A stretch of DNA of 64,000 nucleotides, from the NCBI RefSeq assembly GCF_024752355.1, contig NZ_JANTHZ010000002.1, positions 248,001 to 312,000 on the forward strand, in the 5' to 3' direction. The position numbers and the translations under genes were made by a program. The stretch comes from Ancylobacter mangrovi. Lineage in GTDB: Bacteria; Pseudomonadota; Alphaproteobacteria; Rhizobiales; Xanthobacteraceae. Numbering within the stretch: the first letter of the stretch is position 1; the number at the start of each line of letters is the position of its first letter. Below are positions 8,387-15,686 of this stretch, in pieces. Below the pieces are notes generated by a model that saw only the letters and a list, made by a program, of their open reading frames with translations, was not told the DNA's origin and searched no databases.

Positions 8387-9427
8387 ATGGCGCCGGTTCC
8401 GGTCACCGTCCTCACGGGCTTCCTCGGCAGCGGCAAGACCACGCTGCTGAACCGGCTGCTCGCCGCCCCCGACATGGCGGAGACGGCGGTGATCATCAAC
8501 GAATTCGGCGCCATCGCGCTCGACCATCTTCTGGTCGAGCAGGCGATCGAGAACACGATCACGCTGCAGAGCGGCTGCGTGTGCTGCACCATACGGGGCG
8601 ATCTCGTCGACACGCTGCTCTCCCTCCACGAGCGCAGCGCGCGCGGCGAGATACCGCGCATCGCCCGCGTCGTGGTGGAGACGACCGGCCTCGCCGAACC
8701 CGGCGCGATCATCCAGACCCTCACCGAGGATCGGGTCTTGACGCCGCTGTTCCGCCTCCACGGGGTGGTGACGACGCTCGACGCGGTCAATGGCGCGGCG
8801 CAGCTCGCCCGCTATGCCGAGGCGGTGAAGCAGATCGCGGCGGCGAGCCTCGTCCTGCTCACCAAGACCGACCTCGCGGGCGAGGGAGAGGTCGCCGCGC
8901 TCAAGGAGGACGTGGCCCGGCTCAATCCGACCGCCTTGATCGAGGCGGCGGTCTCCGGCGACATCGCGCCCGACCGGGTCTTCGACGGCCCGGCATGGGA
9001 ACCCGGCGATCACGACCCCCAATGGCTGCCGGCCACTCCGTTCGGAAACGCCCGCCCGGTGGCGGTGGCGCCCAGCCATCGCGGGCGCATGCGCTACCGC
9101 GACACGCCGACCGTCGAAGCCGTCTGCCTCACGCTCGACGATCCCGTCAGCCCCGAGGCGCTGTCGCTCTGGCTGTTCTCGCTGGTCTCGCTGCGCGCCG
9201 CCGACCTGCTGCGGCTGAAGGGCCTCGTGAACCTCGCCGGGCATGGACAGCCGGTGGCGGTGCACGGCGTCCAGCATCTCATCCATCCGCTGCGCGAACT
9301 GGCCGACTGGCCGGACGACGACCGTCGCACCCGGCTGGTGGTCATCGGCCGCGACCTGCCCGCGGCCGGATTGAGGGAAAGCCTGATGGCGGCCGTCCAC
9401 GCCCATCCGGCGCGCGAGGCCGCCTGA
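8387..9427 (+). CDS. CobW/COG0523-family GTPase, probable metallochaperone
   Basis: G3E GTPase of 346 residues starting six bases after the LVIVD gene. The Walker A loop [11 protein letters not shown] is at residues 11-21, the metal-binding CxCC motif in GCVCCTI has Cys64, Cys66 and Cys67, and TKTD is the guanine-specificity motif. The C-terminal half is the CobW_C domain. Family members deliver Zn, Fe or Co to a client enzyme, often one encoded next door. Likely clients here are the metal-type CE4 protein at 10124 or another protein of this locus. That link is inferred from position only. Confidence 0.88.
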   Translation: MAPVPVTVLTGFLGSGKTTLLNRLLAAPDMAETAVIINEFGAIALDHLLVEQAIENTITLQSGCVCCTIRGDLVDTLLSLHERSARGEIPRIARVVVETTGLAEPGAIIQTLTEDRVLTPLFRLHGVVTTLDAVNGAAQLARYAEAVKQIAAASLVLLTKTDLAGEGEVAALKEDVARLNPTALIEAAVSGDIAPDRVFDGPAWEPGDHDPQWLPATPFGNARPVAVAPSHRGRMRYRDTPTVEAVCLTLDDPVSPEALSLWLFSLVSLRAADLLRLKGLVNLAGHGQPVAVHGVQHLIHPLRELADWPDDDRRTRLVVIGRDLPAAGLRESLMAAVHAHPAREAA

Positions 9428-9432
9428 TGCGG

Positions 9433-10062
9433 TCAGAAGCTCACGCGCGGCAGCAAGGGTCCGCAGGGCAGCACTTCCCCGGCCCAGAAGGGCTCGCCGG
9501 TCCTCAGGATCGCCGCGAAATCCTCCGATCCCGTGATGTCGAGCACCGCGACGCCGGCACGCGTCAGCGCAGCCCGTCGTTCCGCGTCCCGGCGCGGGCT
9601 CATGGTGCCGCGGCCGACAAAGGCGACGCAGCGCCCGCCACCGGGAAAGAACGCGACGTCGACACGCTCGGCGGCGTGTCCGGAAATCGGCAGATGCGCA
9701 CGCGGCAGCGGCCGCGGGGCCGAGAACCGGAAGTCGCGGTAGCCGAACAGCCCGCGATAGGGCGCGAGCCGCGCCTCGAGTTCGGTCCGCGCCGCCTCCA
9801 CGCTGGCATCCACCCAGGCGAAGTAGTCCTTCACCAGCCGCCGGGCCGCGGCGTTCCAGGGGCCGCATTCGGCCTCGATCGCGGCCGAAAGCCCCTTGAA
9901 GGCGTCGTTCTCCGCGTCGAGCGGATCGCCGCTCCAGCGCACGGAATTGAGCCGCCAGCCGCGGCCGTCGGCATCGGGCGTCGCCGCCGGCGCCGTGTCG
10001 GATCCGGTGTCGGTGTCGCTCGCATAGGCCACGCGCAGCAGGCGCGGTGTCGTCACATCCAT
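9433..10062 (-). CDS. unrecognised protein, 209 residues
   Basis: I do not recognise this gene. It is read on the minus strand, convergent with the CobW gene (five bases between stops) and divergent from the CE4 gene at 10124. It has no signal peptide, membrane segment or cysteine-rich motif apart from isolated Cys residues. A central segment (AAARRLVKDYFAWVDASVEAARTELEARLAPY) predicts long amphipathic helices; the second half contains beta-like stretches (VDVAFFPGGGRCVAFVGRG) and ends DFAAILRTGEPFWAGE. It is the only minus-strand gene in the first 19 kb, and codon use looks ordinary for the window. Confidence 0.65.
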   Translation of the reverse strand: MDVTTPRLLRVAYASDTDTGSDTAPAATPDADGRGWRLNSVRWSGDPLDAENDAFKGLSAAIEAECGPWNAAARRLVKDYFAWVDASVEAARTELEARLAPYRGLFGYRDFRFSAPRPLPRAHLPISGHAAERVDVAFFPGGGRCVAFVGRGTMSPRRDAERRAALTRAGVAVLDITGSEDFAAILRTGEPFWAGEVLPCGPLLPRVSF

Positions 10063-10123
10063 TCGTCACATCCGCGGCGGAGCTGATCCGCCGCCCTTTC
10101 CCGTCGCTTCAGGAGGCTGTTCC

Positions 10124-10960
10124 ATGTCGCGCCACATCGTCTGCCTGACATTCGACTTCGACACCGCCTCCGGCTTCATCGCCCGCGGCCTGGCGACCCC
10201 CACCCCGCTCTCGCGCGGCGAGTTCGGCGCCCGAGTCGGGGCCGGCCGCATTCTCGACCTTTGCAAGCGGCACGCCATACCCACCACCTGGTTTACACCG
10301 GGCTTCACCATCGAGAGCTTCCCGAAGGAATGCGAGGCGGTGGTCGCCGGCGGCCATGAGATCGCCCATCACAGCTGGGCGCATGTGCCCCCGGCGATGC
10401 AGTCGCGCGAGGAGGAGGAGGCGGACATGGTTCGCGCCATCCAGTCCATCCGCTCGCTGACCGGCGCCGCGCCGCGCGGCTATCGCTCGCCCTCCTGGGA
10501 CCTCAGCGCCAACACCATCGACCTGCTCGTCAAGCACGGCTTCGACTATGACAGCAGCCTGATGGGTGACGACTACGTCCCCTACAAGGCGCGCAATGGC
10601 GACGCGGCCAAGGTGGGCGAGGTGCTTCATTTCGGCACCGAGAGCGGGCTGATAGAAATGCCCATCAGCTGGACCATGGACGACCACCCGCATTTCGAAT
10701 TCTACCGCACGCCCGATTTCCTGATGCCGGGCCTTCAGTCCCCGCGCCTGGTGATGGAAAGCTGGAAGGACGAGTTCCGCTACATGCGCCAGAGCAGCGA
10801 CTGGGGCGTGCTCACCTACACCATGCATCCCTATGTGATCGGCCGCGGCTACCGGATGCTCGCGCTGGAGGACCTCGTCGAATTCCTCGCCCGGGAAGGC
10901 GCCGTGTTCATGACCATGGCCGAGGCCGCCAGGGAAGCGCGCCTGCGGCTGGAGGCGTGA
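10124..10960 (+). CDS. CE4 polysaccharide deacetylase-family hydrolase with intact metal site
   Basis: Protein of 278 residues with a strong AGGAGG ribosome-binding site. Unlike the CE4 genes at 574 and 2577 it keeps the metal-site pattern: TFDFDT (Asp11, Asp13) and HEIAHHSWAH, which gives HSxxH at His83-His87. Later APRGYRSPSW and YTMHPYVIG complete the usual motif order. It lacks a signal peptide, so a cytoplasmic C-N hydrolase acting on a small amide or imide is more likely than a cell-wall deacetylase. It lies between the CobW operon and the TetR-linked ABC operon. A metal-dependent mechanism is expected from the motifs; the substrate is unknown. Confidence 0.85.
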   Translation: MSRHIVCLTFDFDTASGFIARGLATPTPLSRGEFGARVGAGRILDLCKRHAIPTTWFTPGFTIESFPKECEAVVAGGHEIAHHSWAHVPPAMQSREEEEADMVRAIQSIRSLTGAAPRGYRSPSWDLSANTIDLLVKHGFDYDSSLMGDDYVPYKARNGDAAKVGEVLHFGTESGLIEMPISWTMDDHPHFEFYRTPDFLMPGLQSPRLVMESWKDEFRYMRQSSDWGVLTYTMHPYVIGRGYRMLALEDLVEFLAREGAVFMTMAEAAREARLRLEA

Positions 10961-10995
10961 GGACAGGTGCCGCCAACATAGGCGATCGATGATTA

Positions 10996-11016
10996 AATAA
11001 GTCGCTTGACTGAATT
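10996..11016. promoter_or_regulatory. putative TetR operator, copy 2
   Basis: Second identical copy of the 21-base motif at 3670-3690, with core AGTC-GCTT-GACT. It lies about 40 bases upstream of the ATPase gene that starts at 11055, in an AT-rich pocket of an otherwise GC-rich stretch. Because the TetR gene at 13343 is in the unit that follows, autoregulation is likely. Confidence 0.62.
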
Positions 11017-11054
11017 GTTGCCCGCGGCAGTATCGGTCCCGAAAGGCCTTCGCG

Positions 11055-11828
11055 ATGAAAACGGCTGCCGTCGCCATCAACCGCCTGTCCTACAGCTACG
11101 CGGCCTCCGACGGGCGCAGCGTGCTTGCCCTGTCGGACGTGTCGCTCGTGGTCGAGCAGGGCTCGTTCGTCTCCCTGCTCGGACCGTCGGGCTGTGGAAA
11201 GTCGACATTGCTCTATCTGATCGGCGGCTTCCTGAAGCAGGAAGGCACCGCGATCCATGTCGACGGCGTACCGGTGACCGGCCCCGGCCCGGATCGCGGC
11301 ATCGTCTTCCAGCAATTCGCGCTGTTCCCCTGGCGCACCGTGCTCGGGAACGTCGTCTACGGCATGGAGAAGCAGCGCGTTCCAAGGGCCGAACGGCTGG
11401 ACCGCGCCCACAAGCTGATCCGCGACGTCGGTCTCGCCGGCTTCGAGGCGAGCTATCCCTCGCAGCTCTCCGGCGGCATGCGCCAGCGCGCGGCCATCGC
11501 CCGCACGCTGGCGGTCGACCCGGCCATCCTGCTGATGGACGAACCGTTCGGCGCGCTCGACGCCCAGACGCGCGGCATCATGCAGGAGCAGCTGAGGCAG
11601 ATCTGGCAGGCCACCGGCAAGACGGTGATTTTCGTGACGCATGACGTGCGCGAGGCGGTCTATCTTTCACAGAAGGTGGTCGTCATGTCGAAGCGGCCCG
11701 GCACGATCAAGGAGATCATCGACACCTCGTTCGAGGGAAGCGAGGCCGATGCACGGGTGCAGAGCGCGGTCGAGGACATCTGGCAGCAGGTGAAACTGGA
11801 GTTCGCCGATGCGCCCGCTCACGCTTGA
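11055..11828 (+). CDS. ABC transporter ATP-binding protein, Tau/Ssu type
   Basis: ATPase of 257 residues. Visible in order are Walker A (GPSGCGKST, residues 43-51), the Q-loop ([12 protein letters not shown]), the signature LSGGMRQR, Walker B ([12 protein letters not shown]) and the switch His (VTHDVREA). This motif set matches nitrate/sulfonate/taurine importers. AAGG precedes the start, and the gene overlaps the next permease by 20 bases. It energises the two permeases that follow, probably with the binding protein encoded at 3775. Confidence 0.92.
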   Translation: MKTAAVAINRLSYSYAASDGRSVLALSDVSLVVEQGSFVSLLGPSGCGKSTLLYLIGGFLKQEGTAIHVDGVPVTGPGPDRGIVFQQFALFPWRTVLGNVVYGMEKQRVPRAERLDRAHKLIRDVGLAGFEASYPSQLSGGMRQRAAIARTLAVDPAILLMDEPFGALDAQTRGIMQEQLRQIWQATGKTVIFVTHDVREAVYLSQKVVVMSKRPGTIKEIIDTSFEGSEADARVQSAVEDIWQQVKLEFADAPAHA

Positions 11829-12582
11829 GAAGCACCCAGTGCTGGGCGGGATCGTCCGCTACAGCCCCCTGCTGCTGCTCGCCGCCGCCTGGGAGGCGAG
11901 TTCGCGTCTCGGGCTCGTCAACGAATACGCCCTGCCGCCGCTGTCGACCGTGCTGGTGGCCTGGTTCCAGTTCCTCAAGGACCCCTCGTTCTACTACCAC
12001 GCGGGCATGTCGCTGATGCGCGCGGCGACCGGCCTGTCGCTGGCGATCGTGCTGGGGGTGACGCTTGGCATCTCGATGGCGAGCTTCCGCTGGGTGGAGG
12101 CGACCTTCGGCCCCATCGTGCAGATGTTCTACCCCATGCCCAAATCAGCGCTGATCCCGCTGACCATACTGTGGTTCGGGCTGGGCCACCTGTCGAAGAT
12201 CTTCCTCATCTTCCTCGGCTGCCTTCTGCCGATGACGCTGTCGAGCTTCAACGGGGCCCGCGGAACCGACAAGGTGCTGCTGTGGTCCGCCTCCAGCCTC
12301 GGCGCCTCGCGCTGGAACCGCATCCGCGACGTGGTGTTCCCGGCGAGCCTTCCCTCGATCATGGCGGGCATGCGCACGGCGCTGGCGCTCGCCTTCGTGC
12401 TCTTCGTCTCGTCCGAGCTCATCATCGCCAATGAGGGCCTCGGCTATCTCATCCGCATGACCGGCGACGGCGGCCAGTATCCCGCGATGTTCGCCGTGGT
12501 GCTCACCGTCGTGTCGATGGGCTTTCTCGCCGACCGGCTCCTGATTGCGATCACGCACCGGGTGCTCAGATGGCGCGCCTGA
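11809..12582 (+). CDS. ABC transporter permease, Tau/Ssu type (first of two)
   Basis: Inner-membrane permease of 257 residues with about six hydrophobic segments. The EAA-loop region reads [21 protein letters not shown]. It starts inside the ATPase gene and overlaps the next permease gene by 13 bases, so the three are coupled. Most Tau/Ssu systems have a single homodimeric permease; two adjacent, clearly different permeases suggest a heterodimeric channel here. Confidence 0.9.
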   Translation: MRPLTLEKHPVLGGIVRYSPLLLLAAAWEASSRLGLVNEYALPPLSTVLVAWFQFLKDPSFYYHAGMSLMRAATGLSLAIVLGVTLGISMASFRWVEATFGPIVQMFYPMPKSALIPLTILWFGLGHLSKIFLIFLGCLLPMTLSSFNGARGTDKVLLWSASSLGASRWNRIRDVVFPASLPSIMAGMRTALALAFVLFVSSELIIANEGLGYLIRMTGDGGQYPAMFAVVLTVVSMGFLADRLLIAITHRVLRWRA

Positions 12583-13346
12583 ACGTCGCCTGGCTCAAGC
12601 GCCTGCTGCCGATCATCGGGCTGCTCGTCATCTGGCAGGCGGTCGCCGCGTCCCATGTCACCAGCGCCTTCCTGCTGCCCTCCGTCGTGACGGTGGCGGA
12701 GCGCGTGTGGAGCGACATCGCCAGCGGCACCCTCGCGGGCAAGGTCGGCCTGACGCTCTATCGCGCTTTGGCCGGCTTCCTCATCGCGACCGTCGCCGGC
12801 GTCACCGTCGGCCTGTCGATGTCGATCCTGCCGGTGGTGCGGTGGTTCTTCGACCCCCTGATCTCGGTCGGCTTCCCCACGCCCAAGATCGCGCTGCTGC
12901 CGATCTTCATGCTCTGGCTCGGCCTCGGCGACGAGACCAAGATCGCGATGATCACCTTCGCCTGCTTCTTCGCCATCACGACCAATGCCTATGCCGGGGC
13001 GCTCGGCGTCGAGCGCGCGTTCATCTGGTCGGCACAGATGCTCGGCGCGTCGCGGCGGCAGATCCTGACGGACATCATCCTGCCGGCGGCCACGCCGCAG
13101 ATCCTCACCGGCATGCAGATCGCCCTGCCCGTCTCGCTGATTTCCACCCTGGTCACGGAAATGATCATGGGCGGCGGCGGCCTCGGCGGGGGGCTTCTGG
13201 AAGCCTCCCGCTACGCCGACTCGCCGGGCGTGTTCGCCGCGATCGTGGAGATCGCCGCCGCTGGCGCTATCGTGATCAATGTGATGTTTGCGTTGCGCAA
13301 GCGCCTGCTGCGCTGGCACGAGGAAACGCAGACCCGCGATCAATGA
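12570..13346 (+). CDS. ABC transporter permease, Tau/Ssu type (second of two)
   Basis: Inner-membrane permease of 258 residues, partner of the preceding gene. The EAA-loop region reads WSAQMLGASRRQILTDIILP, and hydrophobic segments run along most of its length. A Gly-rich turn (GGGGLGGGLLEAS) follows the loop. Its stop overlaps the TetR start by four bases (ATGA), tying transporter and regulator into one transcript. Confidence 0.9.
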   Translation: MARLNVAWLKRLLPIIGLLVIWQAVAASHVTSAFLLPSVVTVAERVWSDIASGTLAGKVGLTLYRALAGFLIATVAGVTVGLSMSILPVVRWFFDPLISVGFPTPKIALLPIFMLWLGLGDETKIAMITFACFFAITTNAYAGALGVERAFIWSAQMLGASRRQILTDIILPAATPQILTGMQIALPVSLISTLVTEMIMGGGGLGGGLLEASRYADSPGVFAAIVEIAAAGAIVINVMFALRKRLLRWHEETQTRDQ

Positions 13347-14062
13347 GCGAACGGAACATGAGCGACATCACCCATCTCGACCGCAGGCGTGCCGCAGGCG
13401 CCCAGACCCGCCAACGGATCGTCGAGGTCGCCGAGAGCCTGTTCGCCAGCCAGGGCTACGATGCGGTCGGGTTGCGTGACATCGTCCGCGTCGCCGAGAT
13501 CAACTCGGCGGCGGTTCACTATCATTTCGGCACCAAGGAAGCGCTGTTCCTCCACATTCTTCGCCTGCGCGCGGAGCCGATCGCCTCCGCCCGCGCCCAG
13601 GCTTTCCAGGCGCTGCGGGCGAGAGGGCCCCTCGTCCTGTCGGAGGTCATCGAAGCCTTTCTGCGCCCCGCGCTCGATCAGCCGCTGCACGAGCCGCGCC
13701 GGGCCAACTACGCCGAGCTTCGCGCCCGGCTGTCGGGCGAGCAGGAACCGGCGGTGCGGGCGCTGCTGGCGGAAATCTTCGACCCGTCGACCCGCATGTT
13801 CCTCGCCGCCATCCGCGACTGCCTGCCCGAGCTGCCGGAAAGCGAGATCTATTACCGCTTCCACTTCCTGCTCGGCACCATGGTCTACGCCATGGCCAAT
13901 CCCGGTCGCATCCAGGATCTGAGCCTCGGCGACACCAATCCCTTCGACCTCGATGAGGTGCTGGCTCATCTGGTGCCCTTCATCGAGGCGGGATTCCGCG
14001 CCGCGCCCCTGCCGGCGGCCCGGGCCCGGAAGCGCCCGGCCGCTCGCAAGAAGCAGCCCTGA
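13343..14062 (+). CDS. TetR-family transcriptional regulator
   Basis: Regulator of 239 residues. The N-terminal helix-turn-helix is typical (TRQRIVEVAESLFASQGYDA, then AVHYHFGTKEALFLHIL). The C-terminal half is helical and ends in a basic tail (ARARKRPAARKKQP). The ATG at 13343 overlaps the permease stop as ATGA; a second in-frame ATG lies five codons later. Family members are usually repressors released by a small ligand, here probably the transported compound. The repeated motif at 3670 and 10996 is the best candidate operator. Confidence 0.88.
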   Translation: MSERNMSDITHLDRRRAAGAQTRQRIVEVAESLFASQGYDAVGLRDIVRVAEINSAAVHYHFGTKEALFLHILRLRAEPIASARAQAFQALRARGPLVLSEVIEAFLRPALDQPLHEPRRANYAELRARLSGEQEPAVRALLAEIFDPSTRMFLAAIRDCLPELPESEIYYRFHFLLGTMVYAMANPGRIQDLSLGDTNPFDLDEVLAHLVPFIEAGFRAAPLPAARARKRPAARKKQP

Positions 14063-14104
14063 CATCCAAGAAGCCGCAACGAGTTCACAGCAACCGAGGA
14101 CATC

Positions 14105-15253
14105 ATGGCAACGCATCGCGTCGGCATCATCATGCATGGTGCGACAGGCGGGCTCGCTCGCAAGCAGCATGTCGGCGCGCTCGCCGCGATCCGGAAGGAA
14201 GGCGGCCTTCCGCTGCCATCGGGTGACGTCCTCATGCCCGACCCGATCTTCGTGGGGCGCAGCGCCGAGCGGCTCGCGGCGCTGGTGGATGAGGTCGGCT
14301 TCGGCCGAACCGGCACCGACCTCGCCGCGGCGCTGGAGAATGCCGAGGACACGGTCTTCTTCGATGCCGCCGCGACTGCGCTGCGCTTCGACGTGCTGTC
14401 GAAGGCGATCGATGCCGGCAAGCACATCTATTGCGAGAAGCCTATCGCCGGCTCCACCGCGCAGGCGATGGAGCTCGTCCATCGGGCGGAGAAGGCCGGC
14501 GTCAAGCACGGCACGGTGCAGGACAAGATGTTTCTGCCGGGCTTTGCCAATCTTGAGATGGTGACGCGTTCCGGCTTCCTGGGCCGCATCCTCGAGGTCC
14601 GGCTGGAGATGGGGCGCTGGATCTTCGACGGGACGCTGCAGGACGGCGGGCGCCCGAGCTGGAACTACCAGAGCGCGGGAGGGGGCGGCCTGATCCTCGA
14701 TATGTTCCCCCATTGGCGCTACATGCTGGAGGGCCTGATCGGCCCGCTCGCGGCGATAAGCTGCCGCTGGCGGACCCAGATCCCGCGCCGCGTCGACGAG
14801 GCCGGCCGGCCCTATGACGTGGATGTGGAGGATTGCGTCTTCGCGCAGGTGGAGTTCGAGAACGGCGTCATCGGCTCGGTCAATTCGAGCTGGACCACGC
14901 GCCCGCGCCGGGACGCCGCCATCGTCGTCCAGATCGACGGCACCGAAGGCTCGGCCGTCGCCGGCCCGCAGATCTGCTACACCCAGGCGGGGGTCAATTC
15001 GCGCCGCTTCAAGCCCTCCGCCGACAGCCCGACGCCGGAAGACTTCTACGACGACTGGCAGCCGGTGCCGCAGAATACGGCGCCGAGGAACGGCTACCGG
15101 ATGGGCTGGGAGCGTTTCCTGCGCTACGTCGCGGCGGGAGACGACGCGTATCCCTATTCGCTGAGGCAGGGGGTGAAGGGCGTCCAGCTCGCCGAGCTCG
15201 CCTATCGCAGCCACGAAGAGCGCCGCTGGATCGACATTCCGGCCCTCGCCTGA
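14105..15253 (+). CDS. Gfo/Idh/MocA family oxidoreductase (paralogue of 5986)
   Basis: Dehydrogenase-type protein of 382 residues with GAGG upstream of its ATG. The Rossmann loop reads HGATGGLARKQH, the same unusual GxTGxxxxxQH pattern as at 5986, and it carries the EKPIAG motif. Both proteins share GGGLxLDMFPHWRY, RVDE/RIDE and GVKGVQLAE-like segments, so they are paralogues of roughly half-identical sequence by eye. Both lie in units preceded by the shared motif, so they may catalyse two oxidations in the same pathway or form a heteromer. It follows the TetR gene by 42 bases and ends the operon. Confidence 0.85.
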   Translation: MATHRVGIIMHGATGGLARKQHVGALAAIRKEGGLPLPSGDVLMPDPIFVGRSAERLAALVDEVGFGRTGTDLAAALENAEDTVFFDAAATALRFDVLSKAIDAGKHIYCEKPIAGSTAQAMELVHRAEKAGVKHGTVQDKMFLPGFANLEMVTRSGFLGRILEVRLEMGRWIFDGTLQDGGRPSWNYQSAGGGGLILDMFPHWRYMLEGLIGPLAAISCRWRTQIPRRVDEAGRPYDVDVEDCVFAQVEFENGVIGSVNSSWTTRPRRDAAIVVQIDGTEGSAVAGPQICYTQAGVNSRRFKPSADSPTPEDFYDDWQPVPQNTAPRNGYRMGWERFLRYVAAGDDAYPYSLRQGVKGVQLAELAYRSHEERRWIDIPALA

Positions 15254-15686
15254 AGCACGTTCCCGGGCCTCGCCTTTCGCCGCGCGCCTTGAAGGCGCGG
15301 CGCCACGCATCGCCGCCGACGGGTTTCCCGGTTTGCCTGCCGGGTCCGACGGGGTTCCTGTCCTCGTCGGGCCGGCTGGCGGGCGTCGGCGCGCAGGGTG
15401 CCAAGCGTTTCCAACCGCGCATCGAATGCGGGCCGCGCCGGCTCACCGTGTCGAGCGCGATCGGCCAGCCCCCCGCGCGGCGGAGCCGCGCCCTGCCAAT
15501 TGGCCCGATCTCCATACTCCTTTTCACATATTTTCTGTCGTCGGAAGACGTATTTCCGCTCCACGACCAGTACACTTCCAGATTATCTAATTAGGTACTA
15601 CAATTACCGGCTCCGACGCTTGGATTTATCGCGGGCTTGCTCGATATTTATTTAGAAATATCCAGAAACAATTTGCAACGGCAGAG
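15254..15686. other. intergenic region, GC-rich then AT-rich
   Basis: About 430 bases without a supported gene. Near the left end is a GC hairpin (CGCGCC-TTGAA-GGCGCG, 15283-15299) without a T-run, which could weakly terminate the preceding operon. From about 15500 to 15680 base composition falls sharply to AT-rich, with CTAATTAG near 15590. This probably holds the promoter of the 15687 gene. I cannot identify a clear -35/-10 pair. Confidence 0.5.

Noticed and set aside
7142-10069. 975-residue minus-strand open frame
   Set aside because: It lies opposite three well-supported plus-strand genes, is rich in Arg/Ala/Gly/His and has no recognisable family motif. It is a typical shadow frame in GC-rich DNA.
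15283-15299. Rho-independent terminator after the 14105 gene
   Set aside because: The GC stem has no following T-run, so it does not meet the usual criteria.
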